Assembly (NCBI GenBank): GCA_964491515.1
Contig: CAZBGQ010000004.1
Span: 1-64,000 of the forward strand
Reading direction: 5' to 3'
DNA length: 64,000 bases
Source of the DNA: CAZBGQ01 sp964491515
GTDB lineage: Bacteria > Patescibacteriota > Gracilibacteria > UBA1369 > UBA12473
The notes beneath the pieces are model-generated. The model saw only the letters and a program-made list of their open reading frames with translations. It was not told where the DNA came from and searched no databases. Below are positions 9,052 to 17,116 of the stretch, in pieces (positions within the stretch are counted from its first letter, which is position 1; every line of letters begins with the position of its first letter). A program made the translations under genes and the position numbers.

Positions 9052-9615
9052 ATGGAAGTGAAAGATGAGGCTGCAGCCTTGGAAGAGCAAATTGGAGATC
9101 AACAAGGGGTATTAGCTGGTATGAGAGGTCAAGCGGATTTTTTACGGAAGCGAATAGAGGATGATAGCGCTGCTCTTGCTGCATTAGAAGCTAGAAGTAG
9201 ACCAGCTTCAATTTCCGCAGTGGAAGCTACCCTTGGTGCTTTACAGCAAAAGCTAAAACAGGTCCGATATGGACGCCCTTTAAAAGCCTTCCTGGGAAGA
9301 GTAGGGATAGAGAATCCTTATAGCCCTAGCGGTGTTAAGTTACCAGAGCATCAAAACGCAATTTTCCATTTTTTAGTAGGTGGGACATTATGCGAAGTTG
9401 GTTGGTTTAATGATGGGATGCTCCAAATTGTTCTGCATCCAGACACTTTAGACCGGAGACCAGAAAGTAGGGTTCGAACAATGTTTGAAACTCTAATTAC
9501 TCAAATCAGCACTCAGCTCGGATCTATTCCTAGTTCCCAAGTTTTGGATGCTCAGGACTGGGTTATCAGGTGGGAAAACATCCTTCCAGAGACGCTCCAA
9601 GAGCGTGAGGACTAA
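9052..9615 (+). CDS. Hypothetical protein with N-terminal coiled coil
   Basis: Not recognised. The 187-residue soluble protein has a heptad-rich helix at residues ~1-75 (EDDSAALAALEA, ATLGALQQKLKQ) and a mixed alpha/beta C-terminal part with AIFHFLVGGTLCEVGWFNDGMLQIVLHP. No signal peptide or membrane segment is seen. It has its own recognisable promoter and stands alone on the + strand, ending 2 bases before the convergent zinc-ribbon gene. A structural or adaptor role is possible, but the sequence does not decide it. Confidence 0.75.
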   Translation: MEVKDEAAALEEQIGDQQGVLAGMRGQADFLRKRIEDDSAALAALEARSRPASISAVEATLGALQQKLKQVRYGRPLKAFLGRVGIENPYSPSGVKLPEHQNAIFHFLVGGTLCEVGWFNDGMLQIVLHPDTLDRRPESRVRTMFETLITQISTQLGSIPSSQVLDAQDWVIRWENILPETLQERED

Positions 9616-9617
9616 TC

Positions 9618-10037
9618 TTATTTTTTAGTTGCTTTAGTGGCTGCCTCCTCTTTGGCAGCAAGTTCAGCTTGCTTGGCTCGTTTCCGCTCCTTTTCGTCTA
9701 AGTGGAAAAAGCTACGAATACTACGAGTTGTCCCAAACGCTACATTTTTAGTTCCACACGCGTTGCAAGTATAAACATACCGTGAGCCCACTCGTGAAAC
9801 ATCTCCAATGGCTTGGCAGTCTTTACAGTAAAAAACAACCGTATCTGCAAGTCCGGTGGGTTTGGGTTTGACCGCAGGTTTCGCAGGTTCAGCAGCAGTA
9901 ACGGGGGCAGCAGCAGCGGCCACGGCCACAGGTTTCGCAGGCGTGGTGCCAGCAGCAGTGTCAGTGACAGGCGCGGGAGCAGAAGCAGGTATTGGTTCGG
10001 CTTTTTTAGTTGGTTCGGAAGCTTCAGCGGCCACCAT
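9618..10037 (-). CDS. Zinc-ribbon protein with Ala/Pro-rich N-terminal tail
   Basis: Family not recognised. In 139 residues: a low-complexity Ala/Pro/Lys tail (1-62), a compact four-cysteine zinc ribbon (C71, C74, C91, C94) in FYCKDCQAIG and YTCNACGTKN, then a basic helix (~105-139) with alternating Lys and Ala. The ribbon plus basic tail suggests nucleic-acid or ribosome/RNA polymerase binding, but this is inference. The disordered tail resembles those of abundant CPR proteins. The gene is followed within 21 bases, on the same strand, by the upstream membrane-protein gene, so the two may be co-transcribed. Confidence 0.8.
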   Translation of the reverse strand: MVAAEASEPTKKAEPIPASAPAPVTDTAAGTTPAKPVAVAAAAAPVTAAEPAKPAVKPKPTGLADTVVFYCKDCQAIGDVSRVGSRYVYTCNACGTKNVAFGTTRSIRSFFHLDEKERKRAKQAELAAKEEAATKATKK

Positions 10038-10057
10038 AATAGGAGCGGGTTATTAAG

Positions 10058-10813
10058 TTATAAATCCATGCGAAGAGGTTGAGGGCCAGCGTCGGCTGAG
10101 CCACTCTCAATTGGTTCTTTTCTAGGGGCGGGGGTGGTTTCGCGAGCTTCAAGGACTTCGCGGTTTAGTGAATCGATAGATCGTTCTACAGGACCTTGGG
10201 TATATGAACTGATGGTTGATTTTCCTGCGTAATGAGAGGGGTCTCGGTCTCTTTCTACTCTTTCTACCGGAGCACGTCGAGGTGCACGTGTGGTTTCTGG
10301 CGTGGGCATTTTAATCAGGGGTTCCAATCGTCCTTCTGGGCTGATTGATGAACGTCTTTTCTCTTCTTGTTTGTAGAGGCGATAGCCGCTCCAAATCAGT
10401 AGCAATACGCCTGCGGCCGCAATAATCATTCCAAATTTTGTATTTTTGAGAGTGATATTTACTCCGAATTTGGGATGAAAAAACACTGAATTAGCGACCA
10501 ATAGCAGTACTAAATCTTGAATACCGAGAAATGCGAATAATGCTCCTTCTTTTATGGGAAGTGCTGGGAGTCGTCGCCCAAGTGTTGGCGCTAAAACCCA
10601 GTAACTAACAAATGCAGCAGAAGCCAAAACCATCAATCCAACCAAGAATAAAGGCCCGGTCACACCTAGGTAAAGATCTCCGGCTCCAAACGCATCTAAA
10701 TCTTCATACCAAGGAAGAACTGCGCTGATTCCCACTAAAACAGTGCTAATCAGTATCAACTTACGAGTTGTGTCTAAGCGAGAAATCGCAGAATTAAGTC
10801 GTCGATGTGCCAT
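10058..10813 (-). CDS. Four-helix membrane protein with disordered cytoplasmic tail
   Basis: Not recognised. The 251-residue protein has four predicted membrane segments at about residues 18-36, 48-73, 87-108 and 123-144. A hydrophilic tail of ~105 residues rich in Arg, Pro, Ser and Glu follows, likely cytoplasmic and disordered. The first loop contains LPWYEDLDAFGAGDLYLG. It lies 20 bases upstream of the zinc-ribbon gene on the same strand. No enzymatic motif is visible. Confidence 0.78.
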   Translation of the reverse strand: MAHRRLNSAISRLDTTRKLILISTVLVGISAVLPWYEDLDAFGAGDLYLGVTGPLFLVGLMVLASAAFVSYWVLAPTLGRRLPALPIKEGALFAFLGIQDLVLLLVANSVFFHPKFGVNITLKNTKFGMIIAAAGVLLLIWSGYRLYKQEEKRRSSISPEGRLEPLIKMPTPETTRAPRRAPVERVERDRDPSHYAGKSTISSYTQGPVERSIDSLNREVLEARETTPAPRKEPIESGSADAGPQPLRMDL

Positions 10814-10913
10814 GATCCGAGGGGTTAGGAACGCCTAAAGAATACCGCTAAATGGGGGATGCATGCAAGGCTCCTTTGCGTTAAAATGAAAAGGAATCTT
10901 CCCGATCTCCTTA

Positions 10914-10945
10914 ATTACCCTATTACCTTATTACCCTATTACCTC
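10914..10945. repeat. 8-bp tandem repeat at the glycosyltransferase start
   Basis: Four tandem units of consensus ATTACCYT (units begin at 10914, 10922, 10930 and 10938; the last ends TC). The array can also be read as two 16-bp units. It sits where the start codon of the following GT4 gene should be. The unit length is not a multiple of three, so any gain or loss of a unit changes the upstream reading frame. Confidence 0.85.
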
Positions 10946-12035
10946 CAAAAAGATTGCCATCGACATTCGTGAAGCTAGTGGTCCCAAAGTTGGGAAAGGC
11001 TGGTATACCTTTGTGATGGTTAAGGAGTTGCTCAAGCAAGATTCGGACAATCAATATATTCTTTACACGAACCAGGCTACATCTGCGTACGACAAGTATG
11101 AGAATGCCACTCAACGGATTATTACAAAAAAAGGCATTTGGTGGCACTTGGCTGTTTTACGTGATTTGTTAAAACTAAAACCGGACGTATTTTGGGCGCC
11201 CACCAGTTACATCATTCCTGCACTTGCTCCACGTTCTCTAAAAACCGTCATCACCGTTCATGACATTGTGGCATTTCTATTTCCGGATGGTCACAACAAA
11301 AAAGCGGTCTGGGCTGAACGACTTACTCTAAAACGTGCAGTCAAAAAAGCGCATCATATTTTCACTGTTTCTCGTCACACCAAAGATGATTTAATGAAGG
11401 TCTTTCATCTCGCAGATGAGAAAATTCTCATCGCTTCATGTGCGGCTAGTAAAATTTTTAAACCCATTACCGATCACGATAAGCTCAAAAACGTCACTTT
11501 AAAGTACGGACTTCCCAAGAAATTTATCCTTGCAGTTGGCACTCTCTCTCCTCGGAAAAATTTCGCTCGTCTCATCCAAGCCTACGCACGCATCGTTCCC
11601 AAGCATGATGACACTCATTTAGTGATTGTGGGGCCAAAGGGCTGGAATTTTGAAGACATTCTCCAATTTGAAGCCAGCGATAAAGTTCATATGATTGGAT
11701 ATGCGGACGGAGAGGACATCGCGTCTATTTACACACTCGCCAAGTTATTCGTCTTTCCATCACTCTACGAAGGATTTGGCATGCCTCCACTTGAAGCAAT
11801 GGCCTCCGGTTGTCCTGTCATAACCTCAAATGTTTCGTCCTTACCCGAAGTAGCAGGAAACGCCGCCATGCTGGTTGATCCATATTCCGTAGATGAAATA
11901 GCCAAAGCCATGGATGTGATTTTATCCAACTATTACATCGCTCTCGACTTAAAAGAAAAAGGATTGGAACGCGCCAAAAAATTTGACTGGAAAACCAGTG
12001 CTCAATCAATCCTGGAGATCCTTAACGAAAACTAG
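10938..12035 (+). CDS. GT4-family glycosyltransferase
   Basis: Transfers a sugar from a nucleotide donor, probably to an envelope glycan. GT-B fold: donor-site segments FILAVGTLSPRKNFARLIQAY and FPSLYEGFGMPPLEAMASGCPV with the E-x7-E motif. The first canonical starts are GTG 11010 and ATG 11013. However, the frame upstream clearly codes for the family N-terminus (KKIAIDIREASG, then GKGWYTFVMV) from about 10947, back to a TGA at 10887. It has no ATG, GTG or TTG there. I set the start at ATT 10938, the nearest codon giving a normal N-terminus; this is an inference. An ATG at 10886 is out of frame. nadK follows after 12 bases, probably in one transcript. Confidence 0.85.
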   Translation: MTSKKIAIDIREASGPKVGKGWYTFVMVKELLKQDSDNQYILYTNQATSAYDKYENATQRIITKKGIWWHLAVLRDLLKLKPDVFWAPTSYIIPALAPRSLKTVITVHDIVAFLFPDGHNKKAVWAERLTLKRAVKKAHHIFTVSRHTKDDLMKVFHLADEKILIASCAASKIFKPITDHDKLKNVTLKYGLPKKFILAVGTLSPRKNFARLIQAYARIVPKHDDTHLVIVGPKGWNFEDILQFEASDKVHMIGYADGEDIASIYTLAKLFVFPSLYEGFGMPPLEAMASGCPVITSNVSSLPEVAGNAAMLVDPYSVDEIAKAMDVILSNYYIALDLKEKGLERAKKFDWKTSAQSILEILNEN

Positions 12036-12047
12036 TAAACTGGTCTT

Positions 12048-12935
12048 ATGATCGCCAAGCCTAAGACAATCAAAACCGTCGCCCTTGTGGCCAACTCTCG
12101 ACTAGATCGCTCGGGGAAATCTATCCTTAAAAAGGTAGATACCTTTCTTCAAAAAAGAGAAATAAAAGTGTGTTATCAAAGGCATGCCGCGGTTGTTTTC
12201 AAAAAGAAACCAACGTCTACAAAAGTCATCATGGAAAAAGTGGATGCAGTGATCACCTTTGGCGGAGATGGGACTCTTATCAAATTAGCTCGTCATGCCA
12301 CCTACAAAGACATCCCAGTATTCTCAATCAATCTAGGGACCGTTGGGTTTCTCACCGAAATTCAAAAAACGGAAAAAGTTATCGAAAATCTCGAACGCTT
12401 AATGAGCAACAAATACCGGTTGGATGTACGTAACCTTCTTCGTGTTACGTTGTACCGTAAAGGGAAAAAAATAGAGACTTTTGTGGCGCTCAATGAAGCG
12501 GTTATCAACCAAGGAAACTTTGCTCGCCTCATTGAACTCAGCGCCGAAATCAATCAACGTCGCATGGTTCGGTTCAAAGCCGATGGCATCATCGTAGCCA
12601 CACCAACAGGTTCAACTGGTCATTCATTATCTGCTGGAGGACCAATCGTGCATCCCCAGCTAAATGCATTTGTATTCACACCGGTTTGTCCATCTGCACT
12701 CACCATGCGTCCGATCATTATTCCAAATAATCGCCAGCTCACACTCACGATTGAGACCGAACGAAAATTTAAGGATAATCAGATTGCTCTCACAATTGAT
12801 GGTCAAATCGTCGTCCCTCTTAAGTATGGAGATAAGATAAAAATCCGCCGTTCGACACGTCATTTTCTCTTGGCACGCATGACCAACACGCGGTACTACC
12901 GAATGTTAAGAGATAAGTTACACTGGGGGCATTAA
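12048..12935 (+). CDS. nadK: NAD kinase
   Basis: Phosphorylates NAD to NADP, the only route to NADP, in the cytosol. The 295-residue protein has the GGDGT motif at 72-76 (catalytic Asp), SINLGTVGFLTE, the NE-type motif NEAVINQG, and the glycine-rich TPTGSTGHSLSAGGPIVHP that binds the nucleotide. Length is normal. The ATG follows gtctt with no Shine-Dalgarno sequence. It is downstream of the GT4 gene and ends 12 bases before the convergent ppdK stop, with no obvious terminator between. Confidence 0.94.
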   Translation: MIAKPKTIKTVALVANSRLDRSGKSILKKVDTFLQKREIKVCYQRHAAVVFKKKPTSTKVIMEKVDAVITFGGDGTLIKLARHATYKDIPVFSINLGTVGFLTEIQKTEKVIENLERLMSNKYRLDVRNLLRVTLYRKGKKIETFVALNEAVINQGNFARLIELSAEINQRRMVRFKADGIIVATPTGSTGHSLSAGGPIVHPQLNAFVFTPVCPSALTMRPIIIPNNRQLTLTIETERKFKDNQIALTIDGQIVVPLKYGDKIKIRRSTRHFLLARMTNTRYYRMLRDKLHWGH

Positions 12936-12947
12936 CCCTCCACGTGG

Positions 12948-15623
12948 TTAGGTAGTTACTTTACTCCCCACTCCGGCTCCATCAAGTGCACGTGAACGCC
13001 GAGGGCCTTCGATTCCTCGTTCTTTGAGCACCGCTTGGGCTGCCGCGAGACGAGCAATAGGCACTCGATAGGGTGAACAACTCACATAATCGAGCCCAAT
13101 TTCGTGACAGAATTCAACAGAACGTGGATCGCCTCCATGTTCACCGCAGATTCCAATTTCAAGATCCGGTTTGCTCTGTCTCCCTAGTTTTACACAGGTT
13201 TTCATTAGTGAGCCCACGCCTTCTCGATCGATGGTTGACGTTGGATCATCAGGAATAATTCCAGCCTCTAAGTAGTGATGAAGGAAAGTTCCGACATCAT
13301 CACGGCTGTAGGCAAAGGTGGCCTGGGTGAGATCGTTGGTTCCAAAAGAGAAAAAGTCAGCTTCATGTGCGATTTTATCGGCGGTGAGACAGGCGCGTGG
13401 AACTTCGATCATGGTGCCAATTTTATATTCAAAATTGATGCCATCTTTGAGGTCTTCCACTACCTCCGCGATGATTTGTTTAACCGCTTTGAGCTCTTCA
13501 ACCGTGCCCACAAGTGGCACTTCAATTTCTGGGAGAATTCGCACGCCACGTGCATGGCAATCGATTGCGGCCGTGAGAATAGCTCGAACTTGCATAGAAT
13601 AAATTTCAGGGTACGTGATTCCCAAACGACAACCACGATGTCCTAACATTGGGTTAATTTCATGCAGTCCTTCAATCACCATCCGGAGTGCTTCATAGCT
13701 CACACCAAGTTCACTGGCCAATGCTTCGGCTTGAGTGCGTTGCTCGACGCCTGGTAAAAATTCATGCAACGGTGGATCAAACAATCGAATTGTGACTGGA
13801 AGACCTGTCATGACTTCGAATAGTGCTACAAAATCAGCTTTCTGGACTGGTAAGAGTAGCTCAATCGCAGCCGCACGTTTGGCTGGATCGTCTTTTGATA
13901 GAATCATTTTTCGCATCAAATGAATTCGGTCTTCTTCGAAAAACATATGTTCTGTTCGACAGAGTCCAATGCCTTCCGCTCCAAAATCTCGAGCCACTTG
14001 AGCGTCTTCCGGTGTATCTGCATTAGTGCGTACACGTAATTCCCTAACATTGTCGGCCCATTCCATAATTTGTTCAAATTCCGCACTTAAATTCGGTTCA
14101 CTCATGGGAACTTCTCCGATAATCACTTCTCCGGTGGTGCCATTCAAGGTGATAATATCGCCTTCTTTGACTATGATTTCACCAACACGAAATTCCTTCG
14201 CGCGGCTATCTACTTTTACATCGCCGGCCCCGGCGACACAACATTTACCCATGCCGCGCGCAACCACGGCCGCATGACTCGTATTTCCTCCAGTCGAGGT
14301 CAAAATTCCCTGAGCCGCATGCATTCCATGAATGTCTTCGGGACTGGTCTCTTTTCGGACTAAAATAACGGCCACTCCTTCTTCGGCACATTCGGCTGCG
14401 GTGTCCGCATCAAAAACCACTTTCCCTACCGCAGCTCCTGGACTGGCAGGGAGTCCCTTTGAAAGCACATCGTATTTCGTTTTAGCATCAATCGATGGGT
14501 GCAATAGCTGTTTTAATTGATTGGGGTCCACGCGCATGAGCGCTTCTTGTTTGTTGATGAGCTGTTCATTGACCATGTCGACCGCAATCTTAACGGCCGC
14601 TGCCGCGGTGCGTTTTCCCGTGCGTGTTTGAAGCAGGAATAATCGTTCTTTTTCAATCGTGAATTCAATGTCTTGCATGTCTCGGTAATGCTTTTCGAGT
14701 CTATCCTTGATCATCACCAATTCTTGATAAATCTTGGGCATCACTTTTTCCAACTCGCTGATGTGGTGAGGGGTTCGAATTCCAGCCACTACATCTTCAC
14801 CTTGGGCGTCCATCAAATATTCACCATAAAAGGCGGTGTCTCCGGTTGCAGGATCGCGCGTGAAAGCCACACCAGTTCCAGAATCATCTCCCATATTCCC
14901 AAACACCATGGCTTGAATATTTACCGCCGTTCCTAGGTTATGAGGAATACCATTTAAGTTGCGATAGGTGATGGCACGTTTGTTGTTCCATGAGCTGAAT
15001 ACCGCATCAATAGCCAACTTTAGTTGATCTTCCGGGTCGTTGGGGAATTCACGGCCAGCTTTTTCTCGAATTACAGATTTATAGATGCTTACTAATTCTT
15101 TCCAATCATTGGCACCTAATTGTGTGTCCATGATGACTCCTCGTTCTTCTTTTAATCCTTCAAGTGCTTCTTCAAAATGGTGGTGGTCGACATTCATGAC
15201 CACATTTCCAAACATTTGAATAAATCGTCGGTAGGAATCATATGAAAAACGCTCATTCCCAGTCTGATCGATCAATCCTTGAACAGTTTCATCGTTCAGT
15301 CCCAGGTTAAGAACCGTGTCCATCATGCCCGGCATAGAAATTTTAGCTCCAGATCGTACAGAGACCAATAAGGGGTTACTTGTATCACCCAATCGCTTTC
15401 CCATGGACGCTTCTAAATCTGCTAATTTGTCTTTCATCTCTTCAAAAAAACCTTCCGGATAACCTTCATTGATTAAGTAGTAGTTGCAAGCTTCAGTCGT
15501 AACAGTGAATCCTGGAGGAACAGGAAGTCCCAATTTAGTCATTTCTCCTAGGTTGGCTCCTTTTCCGCCAAGGACGTCTTTCATGTTGGCAGAACCTTCC
15601 GTAAACGAATAGATATACTTCAT
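12948..15623 (-). CDS. ppdK: Pyruvate, phosphate dikinase
   Basis: Interconverts pyruvate + ATP + Pi and PEP + AMP + PPi, supporting PPi-based glycolysis or gluconeogenesis. The 891-residue protein has the N-terminal ATP-grasp domain (GGKGANLGEM near 20, VRSGAKISMPGMMDTVLNLG), the swivelling phosphohistidine domain (TGGNTSHAAVVARG, His ~450), and the C-terminal TIM barrel (GIGLCRTEHMFF, GTNDLTQATF, GICGEHGG with the catalytic Cys). The start at 15623 is chosen because homology begins at MKYIYSFTEG; the frame stays open to 15716. It is on the same strand as gdhA, 155 bases downstream of it. Confidence 0.97.
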   Translation of the reverse strand: MKYIYSFTEGSANMKDVLGGKGANLGEMTKLGLPVPPGFTVTTEACNYYLINEGYPEGFFEEMKDKLADLEASMGKRLGDTSNPLLVSVRSGAKISMPGMMDTVLNLGLNDETVQGLIDQTGNERFSYDSYRRFIQMFGNVVMNVDHHHFEEALEGLKEERGVIMDTQLGANDWKELVSIYKSVIREKAGREFPNDPEDQLKLAIDAVFSSWNNKRAITYRNLNGIPHNLGTAVNIQAMVFGNMGDDSGTGVAFTRDPATGDTAFYGEYLMDAQGEDVVAGIRTPHHISELEKVMPKIYQELVMIKDRLEKHYRDMQDIEFTIEKERLFLLQTRTGKRTAAAAVKIAVDMVNEQLINKQEALMRVDPNQLKQLLHPSIDAKTKYDVLSKGLPASPGAAVGKVVFDADTAAECAEEGVAVILVRKETSPEDIHGMHAAQGILTSTGGNTSHAAVVARGMGKCCVAGAGDVKVDSRAKEFRVGEIIVKEGDIITLNGTTGEVIIGEVPMSEPNLSAEFEQIMEWADNVRELRVRTNADTPEDAQVARDFGAEGIGLCRTEHMFFEEDRIHLMRKMILSKDDPAKRAAAIELLLPVQKADFVALFEVMTGLPVTIRLFDPPLHEFLPGVEQRTQAEALASELGVSYEALRMVIEGLHEINPMLGHRGCRLGITYPEIYSMQVRAILTAAIDCHARGVRILPEIEVPLVGTVEELKAVKQIIAEVVEDLKDGINFEYKIGTMIEVPRACLTADKIAHEADFFSFGTNDLTQATFAYSRDDVGTFLHHYLEAGIIPDDPTSTIDREGVGSLMKTCVKLGRQSKPDLEIGICGEHGGDPRSVEFCHEIGLDYVSCSPYRVPIARLAAAQAVLKERGIEGPRRSRALDGAGVGSKVTT

Positions 15624-15754
15624 AGTTGAGTTGACAAAGTGTAAGAAAAAATGAGTCAATCGATCCCTGTATTCGGAGGTAACTATATCTAAATTATCCC
15701 TAACGAACAACGTCAAATGTCCCTCAAATCACTCGAAAAAAGCGCTGCAATAGG

Positions 15755-15778
15755 AGCTCTTAGAAAATTTGAAGAGCT
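15755..15778 (-). terminator. Hairpin after gdhA, weak terminator
   Basis: Inverted repeat AGCTCTT / AAGAGCT with a 10-base loop, directly after the gdhA stop codon. On the minus strand no run of T follows, so it may act as an attenuator or mRNA-end stabiliser and not as a full intrinsic terminator. Confidence 0.35.
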
Positions 15779-17059
15779 TTACCACCCGCGCATCTTCATC
15801 GAAGCCTCTAACCGCTTGAGAGCAGAAATGAACGCCGCTTCACGTAACGTAGAGTGATGTTTTTTGGAAAGCTCGTGTACATCCTTCCAAGCACGCACCA
15901 TGATTCCCTTGAGACGTCCCTGGATTTCTTCCGCAGACCAATAGAAGTTCATTTGGTTTTGAACCAACTCAAAATAACTGACCGTGACGCCGCCTGCATT
16001 CGCAAGAATATCTGGGATCACAATCACTCCATTATTGGCCAAAATTTCATCCGCTTCTGGAGTTGTTGGACCATTAGCAAGTTCCAAAATAACTTTGGCT
16101 TTGATATTGGAAGCATTGTCTTGAGTGACTTGGTTTTCCATGGCCGACAGTACCAAAACATCACAGTCTAATTCTAATAATTCTGCATTTGTTAGCATTT
16201 TACAGGCAGCTCCTTCCGACGCCTTTTTGGTTGCATCGTATTCGATGCCTGCCACAAAGCATTCTCCCACATGGCCTTTTTCTCGTTTGCACGCGATCGC
16301 TTCTTTCGGATGAATTCCACCTTTACAGTGTAGCGCTCCTTTTGAGTCTGACACACCAATGATTTTGAATCCTTCATCCTCGAGTAAGTGGGCAACATTG
16401 GCTCCCGCATTCCCAAATCCTTGAATAACCACTCTGGTTTCTTCGGGCTTCATATTGAGCCCTTTGAGTGCTTCCAGTAATACGTACACCCCTCCTTGAG
16501 AAGTGGCTTCTCCTCGTCCTTCTGACCCTCCTACTTCCAATGGTTTTCCTGTGACCACACCTAATTTGTTGCGTCCTTTTAGCACGGAAAATTCATCTGC
16601 CATCCACGCCATGATCTGGGGGTTGGTGTACACATCTGGCGCAGGAATGTCTTTTTCTGGTCCTACAATTGGTTCTACAGCTCGGATGTATCCACGAGAT
16701 AATTCTTCCAATTCACGTGGGCTCAATTCTTTTGAATCTACGATCACTCCACCTTTAGCTCCCCCAAGAGGAATTCCGACCACCGCACATTTGATCGTCA
16801 TCCACATGGCCAATGCTTTCACTTCTTCCATGTCCACTTCTGGATGAAATCGTACGCCTCCTTTATAGGGGCCGCGTGCGTTGTTGTGTTGAACTCGAAA
16901 TCCACGATAAACCTGCACCGCTCCATTATCGCGATGAATAGGTATGCTGACCTCTAAGATTCTTTGAGGATGGCTGAGGTGCGTTTCTATGTGAGTATCC
17001 AGCTTCATGAGCTTAGAAGCCCGTTGCATTTGCGTGATGGTGTTTTGAAAGAGGGACAT
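15779..17059 (-). CDS. gdhA: Glutamate dehydrogenase (Glu/Leu/Phe/Val dehydrogenase family)
   Basis: Interconverts glutamate and 2-oxoglutarate + ammonia with NAD(P). The 426-residue protein has the substrate domain with K90 (MTIKCAVVG), K102 (GGAKGGVIVD) and the catalytic Asp in DIPAPDVYT, and a Rossmann domain with GFGNAG at 214-219. Odd feature: about 20 extra residues in the Rossmann domain bring four cysteines (C245, C257, C267, C286), which could bind metal. Amino-acid specificity cannot be fixed from sequence, but DIPAPDV and overall fit favour glutamate. An extended -10 lies just upstream. Confidence 0.93.
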   Translation of the reverse strand: MSLFQNTITQMQRASKLMKLDTHIETHLSHPQRILEVSIPIHRDNGAVQVYRGFRVQHNNARGPYKGGVRFHPEVDMEEVKALAMWMTIKCAVVGIPLGGAKGGVIVDSKELSPRELEELSRGYIRAVEPIVGPEKDIPAPDVYTNPQIMAWMADEFSVLKGRNKLGVVTGKPLEVGGSEGRGEATSQGGVYVLLEALKGLNMKPEETRVVIQGFGNAGANVAHLLEDEGFKIIGVSDSKGALHCKGGIHPKEAIACKREKGHVGECFVAGIEYDATKKASEGAACKMLTNAELLELDCDVLVLSAMENQVTQDNASNIKAKVILELANGPTTPEADEILANNGVIVIPDILANAGGVTVSYFELVQNQMNFYWSAEEIQGRLKGIMVRAWKDVHELSKKHHSTLREAAFISALKRLEASMKMRGW

Positions 17060-17086
17060 GGCGATTAATTTTTAGTTGATAGTGGT

Positions 17087-17116
17087 ATAATAGCAGGGGT
17101 TTTCCTACCCACACAA
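17087..17116 (-). promoter_or_regulatory. Candidate promoter for gdhA
   Basis: On the minus strand, extended -10 TGCTATTAT spans 17095-17087, with a weak -35 TTGTGT at 17116-17111 (18-base spacer). Predicted start near 17080, about 20 bases before the gdhA ATG at 17059. The -35 falls inside the 3' end of the preceding aminotransferase gene. Confidence 0.5.

Noticed and set aside
15717..15857. A 46-codon + strand frame (MSLKSLEKSA...) between ppdK and gdhA
   Set aside because: Its second half is the reverse strand of the gdhA 3' end, it has no promoter or family resemblance, and the hairpin in it fits a gdhA mRNA end better.
17083..17091. TGGTATAAT on the + strand as a promoter
   Set aside because: No + strand gene follows; it would run antisense into the aminotransferase. 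The same bases read on the minus strand fit a gdhA promoter.
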